A stretch of 64,000 bases of DNA from Postechiella marina (GCF_039538365.1 NZ_BAABCA010000004.1:1-64000); one strand, 5' to 3'; shown: positions 53,661 to 62,985, counted from the first letter of the stretch. Made by a program: numbers and translations. The notes: generated by a model not told the origin, from the letters alone.

Positions 53661-53700
53661 AAAAGTAGTCATTGTATATGGTAATACAATGACTACTTTT
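53661..53700 (-). terminator. hairpin between the DUF4856 and imelysin genes
   Basis: A perfect 16-bp inverted repeat (53661-53676 with 53685-53700) has an 8-nt loop, and its minus-strand 3' arm ends in TTTT. It lies directly upstream of a TATTTTTG box. It is a terminator or attenuator that could set the ratio of DUF4856 to imelysin mRNA. Confidence 0.7.
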
Positions 53701-53723
53701 AAAGTTAAAAAAACAATTCTTTT

Positions 53724-54929
53724 TTAACTTCCTGCTTGTGCAGTTGTAAAATTAAATTTAGCAGATATTGTATCAGACATTGTATCTAAATCTCCTGCTG
53801 TAATATCCCAAAAACCATTTCCGTTTAAAAGTGTAGCTATAAATGCATCAACTTCTGTTTTTGTAAAATATGGTTCATTTGTCCCTGGTTTTCTTGTAAA
53901 TTGTAAGCTATAAACAAACCCAAATCCTTCAGATAAATCGTGAAAGGCAGAAGCCATATCTGTTCCTAAATTTGCTTTACCTTGCTGTAAATAGTAAACT
54001 GCTCTTACACCAATAACTTCAGAAATTTTTTCTCTAATAATTTCAGCTTGTTCATCTCTTAAATCGTAATCTCCAGCAACAATTGCTGCTCTACCTAATT
54101 TAAATGCTTGGTAAACATCGTCAGCAATTCCTGCAAAATCAGTATCACCTTCAACTCTACCTAAATATTTATTTAAAAAGTTATCTGCACCTAAATCTGC
54201 GTTAGGATTTGCTGGGTCTGCATTTGCTCCAAAAACGTAACCATAAGCTTCGTCCCATTTATGCTCCATTGTAGTGTACGTTTTACCATCTTCTACAGTA
54301 CCTGCATCGTTATTTGCAATATTATTTCCTGCATCTAAAACAGCTGTACTTAAGTAGTTATTAAGTGCTTGATCTGCCATTAAAGCTCCTATTAAACCTT
54401 TATTAATAGCTTGGTTTAGTTCTAACCCTTTTGCATTTACATAACGCGTAGAACCACCACCTGCTTCTTGAATTTTCCCAGCAGTTCCTGCTACAGCATC
54501 AACATTCCAGTTAGGAAAAACTTCATACACTTGTGCTTTTATCCAAGTATCAAATTCTGCTTTAATTTCATTAGCATCTGTAGTGTTTGCAGAAAAATAA
54601 TCAGACGAAGCTGCTGTTTTACTTCTTATACTTTTATCTGAAGCATTCAAGTCTGCATCACTAAAATCTGCATCACCTTCTGCATGAGCAAACATACCAT
54701 CTAAATCTGCTTCACTCTTTGATGTATCTTTTAAGGCATCTATAAATTCTTGCCCCATTTCTATTCTAGTAGTTTGACCACTAAAGCTAACAGAAGATTC
54801 GCCTTCTCTTTCAAAACTATATGTTGCAGGAGCAACTACTTGGCTTCCTCCATCTCCACCATCATCGTCACTTGAACATGATTGAAATAATGCTGATACT
54901 ACAAAAATACTTAATACTAACTTTTTCAT
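53724..54929 (-). CDS. DUF4856 domain lipoprotein
   Basis: A 401-residue lipoprotein (lipobox LFQSC, Cys18). The mature start YSFEREGESSVSFSGQTTR and the following helical region with KGLELNQAINKGLIGALMADQALNNYL fit the DUF4856 family, usually encoded beside imelysin in Bacteroidota. The function is not established; a role in iron or haem handling at the surface is inferred from neighbours. It is the first gene of the locus with a consensus promoter. Confidence 0.88.
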   Translation of the reverse strand: MKKLVLSIFVVSALFQSCSSDDDGGDGGSQVVAPATYSFEREGESSVSFSGQTTRIEMGQEFIDALKDTSKSEADLDGMFAHAEGDADFSDADLNASDKSIRSKTAASSDYFSANTTDANEIKAEFDTWIKAQVYEVFPNWNVDAVAGTAGKIQEAGGGSTRYVNAKGLELNQAINKGLIGALMADQALNNYLSTAVLDAGNNIANNDAGTVEDGKTYTTMEHKWDEAYGYVFGANADPANPNADLGADNFLNKYLGRVEGDTDFAGIADDVYQAFKLGRAAIVAGDYDLRDEQAEIIREKISEVIGVRAVYYLQQGKANLGTDMASAFHDLSEGFGFVYSLQFTRKPGTNEPYFTKTEVDAFIATLLNGNGFWDITAGDLDTMSDTISAKFNFTTAQAGS

Positions 54930-54990
54930 TTTTAGCTAATTAATTTGTTTTTATTTAGACTTATTACAAATAAAACATTGTTTAAGGCTG

Positions 54991-55020
54991 CAAATATAAA
55001 ACACGAAAGTAATTTTGCAA
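54991..55020 (-). promoter_or_regulatory. promoter of the DUF4856-imelysin locus
   Basis: On the minus strand TTG (55020-55018) is followed after 19 nt by TATATTTG (54998-54991). Full consensus, about 62 nt upstream of the first ATG. No Fur-box-like dyad was recognised. Confidence 0.8.
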
Positions 55021-55105
55021 AGTTTATTTAGATTAAATTTAAATAAATATTAGAATTTAATCATTAAAACCTGCAAATAAGAATATTGTACTATTAAAAT
55101 GAACT

Positions 55106-55969
55106 TTAATGATAAACGTTGAAGATTTTTGATGCCTCATTATATGCACTTTCAAAACTAAGAGCATTTAAATTATTAACTTTTTGAGTCGTAAAATAAG
55201 ATAATAATTTTTCTGTTGGCATATTGCCTGTAAGCTCATCTTTTGCCATTGGGCAACCGCCAAACCCTTGAATAGCACCATCAAAACGCATACAACCTGC
55301 TTTGTAGGCTGCGTCAATTTTTTCGAACCAAGTTGTAGGCGTGGTATGCAAATGCGCTCCAAATTCTATATTTGGATAAATTGGAATTAAATTAGAAAAC
55401 AAATAGTCTATATTCTCTGGGTTCGATGTGCCAACCGTATCACTTAACGACAGTATTTTCACACCCATCTTTGCTAATTTCTCGGTCCAATCGCCTACTA
55501 TATCAACATTCCAAGGGTCTCCATACGGATTACCAAACCCCATAGATATATATACAACCATTTGTTTATTATGCTTATTTGTTAACTCTAACATATCTTG
55601 CAAAAGACTTACAGATTGCGCTATGGTTTTATGGGTATTTCGCATTTGGAAATTCTCTGATATAGAAAACGGATAGCCCAAATAATCTATTTCTTTTTGA
55701 GCACATGCATTTTCTGCCCCTCTTAAATTGGCAACTATAGCTAATAATTTACTTGATGTTTTAGATAAATCTAGCCGAGATAACACCTGTGCTGTATCTA
55801 CCATTTGCGGGATTGCTTTTGGAGACACAAAACTACCAACATCTATAGTATCGAAACCAACACGTAGTAACGACTGAATATATTGCACCTTTTGCTCTGT
55901 TGGTATAAACTGCTTTATACCTTGCATAGCATCTCTTGGGCACTCAATTACTTTAATATTTTTTAGCAT
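55106..55969 (-). CDS. hydroxymethylglutaryl-CoA lyase
   Basis: A 287-residue TIM-barrel lyase of the HMGL-like family, cleaving HMG-CoA to acetyl-CoA and acetoacetate, usually in leucine breakdown. It starts MLKNIKVIECPRDAMQGIK (the position of the DxxR/Q-type catalytic motif), with LSLSDTVGTSNPENI, EFGAHLHTTP carrying the metal-binding His pair, and the Cys loop GFGGCPMAKDELTGN. An ATG seven codons upstream (55990) is possible but less like relatives. No other leucine pathway genes are adjacent. Confidence 0.9.
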   Translation of the reverse strand: MLKNIKVIECPRDAMQGIKQFIPTEQKVQYIQSLLRVGFDTIDVGSFVSPKAIPQMVDTAQVLSRLDLSKTSSKLLAIVANLRGAENACAQKEIDYLGYPFSISENFQMRNTHKTIAQSVSLLQDMLELTNKHNKQMVVYISMGFGNPYGDPWNVDIVGDWTEKLAKMGVKILSLSDTVGTSNPENIDYLFSNLIPIYPNIEFGAHLHTTPTTWFEKIDAAYKAGCMRFDGAIQGFGGCPMAKDELTGNMPTEKLLSYFTTQKVNNLNALSFESAYNEASKIFNVYH

Positions 55970-56135
55970 TGTTGGATATAATAAGACCATAAATGTACTA
56001 TTATTTCCTTAAACAAATACTTAATATTTACTTAATAGATTTCTATAAATAATTAATAAACTATAATTAAAACTAAACGTTTTGGTAAGTTATGTCGTGT
56101 TTTTTCGACGATTATTAAATATAAAAGCTATAACC

Positions 56136-57077
56136 ATGATAAATTTTACACCTGCGCTTAAATTATATTTTGTAATCTTTTTTGCTTTTATAAGCTCCAA
56201 ATTATTTAGCCAAAGTATTGCCAATTATAATATATCTGTAACAACTATATGGAACAGTGAAAACCATACGTCTGTTCCTGCTGGCGCACATTGGTCGCCT
56301 CTGGTTGGTGCTACACACAAAAACATAAACGATATCGTAAATTTAAGTAAACCATCACCATTAACAAATGGCTTAAAAGACGTTGCCGAAAGGGGAATAA
56401 ACACTAATTTTAATAACGAAATTAACACAGTTATAGCTTCTGGAAATGCAGATAAATACTTAATAGAAAACTTTTCGAGTGGTGCTATTGCAACAGCAAC
56501 AATGCACAATGTTATGGTAAGCGAAGATTTCCCTTTAGTTACTTTAATAAGTATGGTTGCGCCTAGTCCAGATTGGTTTATTGCAGTTACCAACGAAAAT
56601 TTAAGATCGGGTTTACTCACCCTTAATGGCTGGAAAGATACTTATACCATAGATGTATTTGCATACGATGCAGGAACAGATAATGGTACAAATTACAACG
56701 CTTCAAACAGTGCTAATACCCCAAGAACTAACATATTTAAAATTAATAACGCACCTATAAATGGTAATAAAATGGCAACTCTTACTTTTACCTATAACGC
56801 ATCAACATTAAGCAATAGAGAACCTAACGCCATTGCAGGTGTAAAAATATCTCCTAACCCTACAAATTCTATAATAACGCTATCAAACATTCAAAATATC
56901 AATTTAAAAAACATAGAAATATATAGCACAATAGGAAATATGGTTAAGCAAATTTCAACTTTAAAGTCGCTTAAAACTATTAAAATAGATGTTTCTAATT
57001 TAAATAAAGGTATCTACTTAGTTAAACTGAATTTGGAAAACGGGAGTTTTAAAACTCAGAAAATAGCTATTAATTAG
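56136..57077 (+). CDS. spondin-domain protein with T9SS sorting signal
   Basis: A 313-residue exported protein: signal peptide (MINFTPALKLYFVIFFAF...KLFSQ, about 26), then a Spondin_N domain (about 30-215) with YNISVTTIWNSENH, PAGAHWSPLVGATH, SPDWFIAV and WKDTYTIDVFAYDAGTDNG. The C-terminal 75 residues (GVKISPNPTNSIITLSN ... KGIYLVKLNLENG) are a type A T9SS sorting domain. It probably reaches the cell surface or medium. The start at 56136 is chosen because the longer frame would begin with TTG and lack a proper signal. Confidence 0.88.
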   Translation: MINFTPALKLYFVIFFAFISSKLFSQSIANYNISVTTIWNSENHTSVPAGAHWSPLVGATHKNINDIVNLSKPSPLTNGLKDVAERGINTNFNNEINTVIASGNADKYLIENFSSGAIATATMHNVMVSEDFPLVTLISMVAPSPDWFIAVTNENLRSGLLTLNGWKDTYTIDVFAYDAGTDNGTNYNASNSANTPRTNIFKINNAPINGNKMATLTFTYNASTLSNREPNAIAGVKISPNPTNSIITLSNIQNINLKNIEIYSTIGNMVKQISTLKSLKTIKIDVSNLNKGIYLVKLNLENGSFKTQKIAIN

Positions 57078-57160
57078 AATCATATTTTCCTCCTTTATTA
57101 TATTTAACGAAAATAATAGCGGGTTTAACGTTTAAATTATCGAGAAGTTTTATTTAGAAA

Positions 57161-57168
57161 TACATTTG
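57161..57168 (+). promoter_or_regulatory. candidate -7 box for the metalloprotease gene
   Basis: TACATTTG matches TAnnTTTG 19 nt before the ATG at 57188. The -33 element is unclear. Confidence 0.4.
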
Positions 57169-57187
57169 AAAAAATGTTTTACCCCAA

Positions 57188-59140
57188 ATGAAGCTTTTTA
57201 ACCTACATAACAACCTCTTAGCATCGTTATTACTAGTTTCGATGTTTATCTACTGTGCTTCTGCAGAAAGCCAAGAAGAGCAACTACACTGTGGCACAAG
57301 TTATGGCGCAAGTTATCAAGAATATATAAAAAGCATTAAGCCACAAATTAAACAATACGAAAACCAGTTTTTAAACTTAGCTTCTCATCATGGTAAATCT
57401 TCACACCCAGGGCTAAGAAATTCTATACCTATTAAAGCACATGTTGTAAGACAATCTAATGGCAAAGGCGGTCTATGTAAAGCCGATTTAATACAAATTG
57501 TAAACAACCTTAACCATTTGTTTGCTGACGCCTATTTAGAATTTTATTTAATAGATAGTATAGATTTTATTAATAATGATGCCTTTTGTCATTTTAACAA
57601 AAAAAATGAAACCGATTTAACAACAAATAATAACATAAGCGGTGTTGTTAATGTTTATTTTACAGACTATTTAGAAAACGAATTGGAAAACAAAATTTGT
57701 GGTTACACAAATAATGTAGGCAGAACCGATGTAATTGTAATGAAAAACGATTGTGCTAAAAATGGATCGTCTTTAGCCCACGAAATAGGACATTTATTTT
57801 CGCTAATGCATACACATGGTCCAGACGAAAATAAGTTAACAACAGAATTGGTAGATGGTAGCAATTGCGACACAGATGGCGATGGTATATGCGATACACC
57901 TGCAGATCCTAAAATTAATGCAACAAGCGTAAACAACTTTTGTGCCTACACAGAAACTGTTTTTGATGCCCATGGCGATGTGTTTAAACCAGACACCCAA
58001 AACATTATGTCGTATTCTAAAAAGGCTTGTCGTTCTCATTTTTCTAAACAACAATTAGCCCGCATGTTTGCTTTTTATAAATCGGCAAAAAACTATTATA
58101 GCTCTAACGACTTTAACGCCGATTTTACTACCGATGTTAATCAAACCTGCGACAACACACTAACTGTAAATTTTAATGCTAATTACAAAAACGCAACCTC
58201 TTGGCAATGGGATGTTAACGAAGATGGCATTATAGATTACACCACTAAAAACCCTACTCACACCTTTACTTCTGGTGTTTACAACGTAACGCTAACGGTA
58301 TCTAATAAAACAAAATCTATAAATAAAACCTATTACAATTATATAAAAGTTGGCATGCTAAAAACATCGCCTTTTACAGAAGGTTTTGATAATTTTACAA
58401 CAACCAACGATGCAGGTTGGAGTACTATTGATGCGTCTCAAAACGGATATAATTGGTTAGTTAATAAAGGTAATACACCTACAGAAAAAACAGGTCCGTC
58501 TAACGATAATTCTAAAAACAAAACTTCTGGTACTTATATTTTTGCCGAGGCTTCTGGCGCTCAACCAGGTGATATTGCAGAATTTATTTCGCCTTGTATA
58601 GAAATAAATCAATATAACACCTTATTAGAGTTTTCTTATCACATGTTTGGAGAACATATGGGCGAATTACATGTAGATATACAAACCGATTCTGGTTTTG
58701 AAAACGATATAATAACGCCTTTAGTAGGACAAACACAAAACAAAGCTAATGATGATTATTTAGTAAAAGAAGTTAATTTATCTCAATACAGTGGTCAAAT
58801 TATTAAAATACGCTTTAGAGCCATTCGTGGTACAAGTTGGGATGCCGATATTGCCATAGATAATATTAGTATTAAAGAACAAAATATTTTAGAACCTACA
58901 GATTCTAATCGCTTTAATGTAAAAGTTTACCCCAACCCTGTTTCTGGAGATGCACTGTACATATTGGCAGAAAACACAAACGATGTTATAACCTACAGCA
59001 TTTTAAATACAATGGGACAAAGCTTAATGCAAGGTGTTGTTACCAATAACAGTATAAATATTAATAGACTAAATAAAGGCACTTACCTTTTAAAAGTAAA
59101 TAGCAATACGTCTACTGTAATAAAAAAAATAATAAAGTAA
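57188..59140 (+). CDS. secreted M43-like zinc metalloprotease with PKD domain and T9SS signal
   Basis: A 650-residue exported protease. Signal peptide about 1-26 (CASA). The catalytic domain has HEIGHLFSLMH (His198, Glu199, His202, His208), the HExxHxxGxxH motif with Ser205 in place of Gly, and the Met-turn NIMSYS near 275. A PKD domain follows at about 310-390 (WQWDVNEDGIIDYTTKNPTHTF), then a MAM-like or jelly-roll region (about 395-560). The type A T9SS sorting domain is at 575-650 (VKVYPNPVSGDALYI ... KGTYLLKVNSN). Probably a degradative surface enzyme. Confidence 0.92.
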   Translation: MKLFNLHNNLLASLLLVSMFIYCASAESQEEQLHCGTSYGASYQEYIKSIKPQIKQYENQFLNLASHHGKSSHPGLRNSIPIKAHVVRQSNGKGGLCKADLIQIVNNLNHLFADAYLEFYLIDSIDFINNDAFCHFNKKNETDLTTNNNISGVVNVYFTDYLENELENKICGYTNNVGRTDVIVMKNDCAKNGSSLAHEIGHLFSLMHTHGPDENKLTTELVDGSNCDTDGDGICDTPADPKINATSVNNFCAYTETVFDAHGDVFKPDTQNIMSYSKKACRSHFSKQQLARMFAFYKSAKNYYSSNDFNADFTTDVNQTCDNTLTVNFNANYKNATSWQWDVNEDGIIDYTTKNPTHTFTSGVYNVTLTVSNKTKSINKTYYNYIKVGMLKTSPFTEGFDNFTTTNDAGWSTIDASQNGYNWLVNKGNTPTEKTGPSNDNSKNKTSGTYIFAEASGAQPGDIAEFISPCIEINQYNTLLEFSYHMFGEHMGELHVDIQTDSGFENDIITPLVGQTQNKANDDYLVKEVNLSQYSGQIIKIRFRAIRGTSWDADIAIDNISIKEQNILEPTDSNRFNVKVYPNPVSGDALYILAENTNDVITYSILNTMGQSLMQGVVTNNSININRLNKGTYLLKVNSNTSTVIKKIIK

Positions 59141-59149
59141 ATGGCTTTG

Positions 59150-60181
59150 TTACTTTAATATAGCCTTGTTTATTTTTTTAATAAGACTTGGTCCTTCGTA
59201 AATAAACCCTGTGTAAATCTGTACCAAATCTGCTCCAGCTTCAATTTTATCTAAAGCATCTGCAGCAGAGTGAATTCCACCAACTCCAATAATAGGGAAT
59301 GCTTTATTGCTTTTATCTGCTAAATACTTAATTACTTTAGTACTTTTATCTTTAATAGGTTGTCCGCTTAAACCTCCATTACCAATATTTTCTAGCATTT
59401 CTTTAGATGCTTTTAAACCCGTTCTATCTGTAGATGTATTACTAGCTATTACACCATCTAGTTTTGTTTCTAAAACAAGCTCTACAATTTCGTCTAACTG
59501 TATATCATTTAAATCTGGTGCAATTTTTAAAAGAATAGGCTTTTGTTTATCGAACGTTTTGTTAGCCTTTTGTACCGTGCTTATTAACTCCAACAAATAG
59601 TCTTTATCGTTTAATTTAGCATGACTTCCCACATTTGGGCAACTTACGTTAAGTACAAAATAATCTACATAATTATGCAAAGCATTAAAACACTCTAAAT
59701 AATCTTTGGTATATCCTTCTGGTTTTGTGTCGGTATTTTTACCAATATTACCTCCTATTATAAGTTTTCCTTTATTTTTCTTTAATTGTTCTATGGCAAC
59801 CTCCATACCTTCGTTATTAAAACCCATACGGTTAATAATACCTTGGTCGTCTTTTAATCGAAATAATCGTTTTTTTGGGTTTCCTGCTTGTCCCTTTGGT
59901 GTAACGGTACCTATTTCTATAAAACCGAATCCAAAATCGGCTAACTCATTAAATAAAACAGCATTTTTATCGAAACCTGCAGCCAAACCAACCGGGTTTT
60001 TAAATGTTAACCCAAATAAGTTTCGCTCTAATCTAGCGTCGTTTACTTGATATAAACCTCTAAATATAGCAGACACTCCTGGTATTTTAGATGAAAATCG
60101 AATTAAAGAAAAAGTGAAATAGTGAATTTTTTCAGGATCGAAAAGAAAGAATATTGGGCGAAGTAGTAATTTATACATCAA
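59150..60181 (-). CDS. pyrD: dihydroorotate dehydrogenase (quinone), class 2
   Basis: A 343-residue membrane-associated flavoenzyme oxidising dihydroorotate to orotate in pyrimidine synthesis and passing electrons to quinone. The N-terminal helical membrane-binding segment (MMYKLLLRPIFFLFDPEKIH) marks class 2. FGFIEIGTVTPKGQAGNPKKR, VLNVSCPN with the catalytic Ser, and SNTSTDR are conserved. It is convergent with the protease gene, with a 9-bp gap. A start one codon later is equally possible. Promoter visible. Confidence 0.95.
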   Translation of the reverse strand: MMYKLLLRPIFFLFDPEKIHYFTFSLIRFSSKIPGVSAIFRGLYQVNDARLERNLFGLTFKNPVGLAAGFDKNAVLFNELADFGFGFIEIGTVTPKGQAGNPKKRLFRLKDDQGIINRMGFNNEGMEVAIEQLKKNKGKLIIGGNIGKNTDTKPEGYTKDYLECFNALHNYVDYFVLNVSCPNVGSHAKLNDKDYLLELISTVQKANKTFDKQKPILLKIAPDLNDIQLDEIVELVLETKLDGVIASNTSTDRTGLKASKEMLENIGNGGLSGQPIKDKSTKVIKYLADKSNKAFPIIGVGGIHSAADALDKIEAGADLVQIYTGFIYEGPSLIKKINKAILK

Positions 60182-60194
60182 AAATTATTTGTGC

Positions 60195-60225
60195 AAAAGT
60201 ACTTCTAAATAAAAAATCAACCAAT
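60195..60225 (-). promoter_or_regulatory. pyrD promoter
   Basis: On the minus strand TTG (60225-60223) is followed after 20 nt by TACTTTTG (60202-60195). Full consensus match, 14 nt before the pyrD ATG. Confidence 0.7.
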
Positions 60226-60262
60226 TCAAAAGTCAAAAAAATATTTAATTCACTTTAACCGC

Positions 60263-60388
60263 TTAAATTATATATACAAAATACTGTTTTTCATCTTTAT
60301 CAAAATCAAAAAAACTATCAAAATTATAACCTTTAGAAATGTTAAATCGATTAATTTTCTCAATTAATAATCGTAATTTAGATGCCAT
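60263..60388 (-). CDS. possible 41-residue small protein
   Basis: ATG at 60388 to TAA at 60263 encodes MASKLRLLIEKINRFNIS followed by KGYNFDSFFDFDKDEKQYFVYII. The amphipathic N-terminal helix and charged middle look protein-like, but the length and the AT-rich context leave chance possible. It lies between pyrD and pepT. No promoter was recognised. Confidence 0.3.
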   Translation of the reverse strand: MASKLRLLIEKINRFNISKGYNFDSFFDFDKDEKQYFVYII

Positions 60389-60433
60389 AAAGAGGACGTA
60401 TTCACCTCGCTAAATTTCTTAATTTTTATTTTA

Positions 60434-61675
60434 ATGATTTCAAAAGAACACATTATAAAACGCTTTATAGGTTACGTTACCATTGACACCGAATCTGACC
60501 CAAATTCTGAGACTACACCAAGTACAGTTAACCAATGGGATTTGGCAAATAAACTTGCCGAAGAATTAAAAACTATTGGTATGGAAGATGTTACTATAGA
60601 TGACAATGCATATATTATGGCCACATTGCCTAGTAATGTAAACCACGAGGTGCCAACTATAGGTTTTATTTCTCATTTTGATACTTCGCCAGACTTTACT
60701 GGTGCAAACGTAAAACCTCAAATTATTGAAAAATATGACGGTAAAGATATTGTATTAAATAAAGAAGAAAACATAATTTTATCGCCAAGTTATTTTGACG
60801 ACTTATTACTTTACAAAGGTCAAACTTTAATTACTACAGACGGAACAACATTATTAGGAGCAGATGATAAAGCTGGTATTTGCGAAATTGTTTCGGCTAT
60901 GGAGTATTTAATTAATAACCCCGAAATTAAACACGGAAAAATACGTGTGGGCTTTACACCAGACGAAGAAATTGGTAGAGGTGCTCATAAATTTGATGTA
61001 GAAAAATTTGGAGCAGAATGGGCTTACACTATGGATGGTAGTCAAATTGGAGAATTAGAATACGAAAACTTTAATGCTGCAGGTGCTGTTGTTAAAGTAA
61101 AAGGTAAAATTGTACACCCAGGTTATGCCAAAGGAAAAATGATAAACTCGATGTACATTGCTACAGAGTTTATTAACTCATTACCTCAATTAGAAACACC
61201 AGAGCACACATCGGGATACGAAGGCTTTTTCCATTTACATAATATGAAAGGAGAAGTTGAAGAAACCACTCTAGAATATATTATTCGCGACCACGACAAA
61301 GGGCATTTTGAAGCTAGAAAAGCAGTAATGACCAAACTTGCTAACGAATTAAATTCGCAATATGGACGCGAGGTTATTACGGTAGAAATAAAAGATCAAT
61401 ATTTTAATATGAAAGAAAAGGTAGAACCTGTAATGCATATTGTTGACACTGCAGAAGAAGCCATGAAACAATTAGATATAAAACCACTTATAAAAGCTAT
61501 TCGTGGTGGCACAGATGGCTCTCAGCTAAGCTATATGGGCTTACCTTGCCCAAATATATTTGCTGGCGGTCATAATTTTCATGGACGTTATGAATATGTT
61601 CCTGTAGAAAGTATGATAAAAGCAACACAAGTTATTTGTAAGATTTCTGAATTAACAGCTACTAATAATAAATAA
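60434..61675 (+). CDS. pepT: peptidase T (tripeptide aminopeptidase)
   Basis: A 413-residue cytosolic zinc aminopeptidase of the M20 family releasing the N-terminal residue of tripeptides. Metal ligands: His in FISHFDTSPD (about 80), Asp in LLGADDKAGICEI (about 142) and Glu in TPDEEIGRGAHKF. The C-terminal GGTDGSQLSYMGLPCPNIFAGGHNFHG contains the last His. Full length. cysK follows after 18 nt, probably co-transcribed. Confidence 0.95.
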   Translation: MISKEHIIKRFIGYVTIDTESDPNSETTPSTVNQWDLANKLAEELKTIGMEDVTIDDNAYIMATLPSNVNHEVPTIGFISHFDTSPDFTGANVKPQIIEKYDGKDIVLNKEENIILSPSYFDDLLLYKGQTLITTDGTTLLGADDKAGICEIVSAMEYLINNPEIKHGKIRVGFTPDEEIGRGAHKFDVEKFGAEWAYTMDGSQIGELEYENFNAAGAVVKVKGKIVHPGYAKGKMINSMYIATEFINSLPQLETPEHTSGYEGFFHLHNMKGEVEETTLEYIIRDHDKGHFEARKAVMTKLANELNSQYGREVITVEIKDQYFNMKEKVEPVMHIVDTAEEAMKQLDIKPLIKAIRGGTDGSQLSYMGLPCPNIFAGGHNFHGRYEYVPVESMIKATQVICKISELTATNNK

Positions 61676-61693
61676 TATTAAACAAAAATTATC

Positions 61694-62605
61694 ATGAAAA
61701 TAAATAATATATTAGAAGGCATAGGTAATACCCCAGTTGTTAAACTAAGTAAGTTATTTCCTGATGCTAATGTTTGGATGAAACTTGAAAAAGCAAATCC
61801 TGGCGGAAGCATAAAAGATAGAATAGCATTGGCTATGATTGAAGATGCCGAAAAGAAAAACCTGATAACTAAAGATACCGAAATTATAGAACCTACTTCT
61901 GGTAATACAGGTGTTGGTTTAGCTATGGTTGCAGCCATAAAAGGTTACAACCTTACTTTGGTTATGCCAGAATCTATGTCGGTAGAAAGACGAGCTTTAA
62001 TGGCTGCTTATGGTGCAAAATTGGTGCTTACACCTAAAGAATTAGGTTTAGGTGGTACTATTGCCAAAGCAAACGAAATGGTTGCTAATAACAAAAATGC
62101 ATGGATGCCTTCGCAATTTACAAACCAAGCCAATCCCGAAATACACCGTAATACAACAGCCTTAGAGGTTATAGAAGATTTTCCAGAAGGATTAGATTAC
62201 CTAATTACAGGAGTTGGAACTGGAGGACACATAACTGGCATGTCTAACGTTTTAAAGAAAAAATATAAAAACCTAAAAGTACTTGCTGTAGAGCCAGATG
62301 GATCGCCTATTATTTCTGGAGGCGAACCAGGACCACATCCTTTACAAGGTATTGGACCAGGTTTTTTCCCTGATGTATTTGACAAAAAGGCTATTGATGG
62401 CGCTGTAAGAATTACTAAAGAGGAAGCTTTTGACGAAGTAAAAAACATAGCAAAAACAGAAGGTATATTAGTTGGTATTTCTACAGGAGCTTCTTTAGCA
62501 GCGGTTAGAAAACAATTAGCTACTATAAATAGCGAAGCCACAATACTTACCATGAATTACGATACTGGAGAACGTTACCTATCTATAGACGGGCTTTTAT
62601 CTTAA
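61694..62605 (+). CDS. cysK: cysteine synthase A (O-acetylserine sulfhydrylase)
   Basis: A 303-residue PLP enzyme making cysteine from O-acetylserine and sulfide. The Schiff-base lysine lies in PGGSIKDRIALAM (about 35-47), the phosphate and substrate loop is TSGNTGVGLAMV, and GVGTGGHITGMSNVLK is the glycine-rich PLP-phosphate loop. It is the second gene of a probable pepT-cysK unit and is followed by a strong bidirectional terminator. A cystathionine beta-synthase is excluded by length. Confidence 0.94.
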   Translation: MKINNILEGIGNTPVVKLSKLFPDANVWMKLEKANPGGSIKDRIALAMIEDAEKKNLITKDTEIIEPTSGNTGVGLAMVAAIKGYNLTLVMPESMSVERRALMAAYGAKLVLTPKELGLGGTIAKANEMVANNKNAWMPSQFTNQANPEIHRNTTALEVIEDFPEGLDYLITGVGTGGHITGMSNVLKKKYKNLKVLAVEPDGSPIISGGEPGPHPLQGIGPGFFPDVFDKKAIDGAVRITKEEAFDEVKNIAKTEGILVGISTGASLAAVRKQLATINSEATILTMNYDTGERYLSIDGLLS

Positions 62606-62642
62606 AAGTTTTTAAGAATATATTTTAGACCTTAAATCTCAT

Positions 62643-62676
62643 AAAAAAAGCTTCCTAATTTTAGGAAGCTTTTTTT
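62643..62676. terminator. bidirectional terminator between cysK and yajC
   Basis: AAAAAAAGCTTCCTAA pairs with TTAGGAAGCTTTTTTT around a TT loop, with T-runs in both directions. It serves the convergent cysK and yajC. Confidence 0.9.
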
Positions 62677-62694
62677 TGTACAAATAAATTTGTT

Positions 62695-62985
62695 TTATTT
62701 TTTTGCAGGAGCGTTTAATTTTGCACTCATCTCCATAGAAATAGCAGACTTATCAAACTTTAATTTTCCAGACATTGTTTCTATAACACAAGTTCCATCT
62801 TTATCATTAAGTTCTAAAACCTTACCGTGTAAACCACTTTTGGTAATTACTTTATCACCACGTTTTAACTCTTCTGCAAACTTCTTTTCTTTCTTAGCAC
62901 GTTTCATTTGAGGTGCAATCATAAAGAAATACACGACTACAAACATTAAAATGAAGGGCAAAAATTGCCCAATACCTTCTCCCAT
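62695..62985 (-). CDS. yajC: preprotein translocase subunit YajC
   Basis: A 96-residue protein with one membrane helix (FLPFILMFVVVYFFMIAPQMK, about 8-28), followed by the cytosolic KKEKKFAEELKRGDKVITKSGLHGKV typical of YajC. It associates with SecDF to aid protein export. It lies 21 nt after the DUF1573 lipoprotein gene, downstream of nusB, an order familiar from other flavobacteria. Confidence 0.94.
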   Translation of the reverse strand: MGEGIGQFLPFILMFVVVYFFMIAPQMKRAKKEKKFAEELKRGDKVITKSGLHGKVLELNDKDGTCVIETMSGKLKFDKSAISMEMSAKLNAPAKK

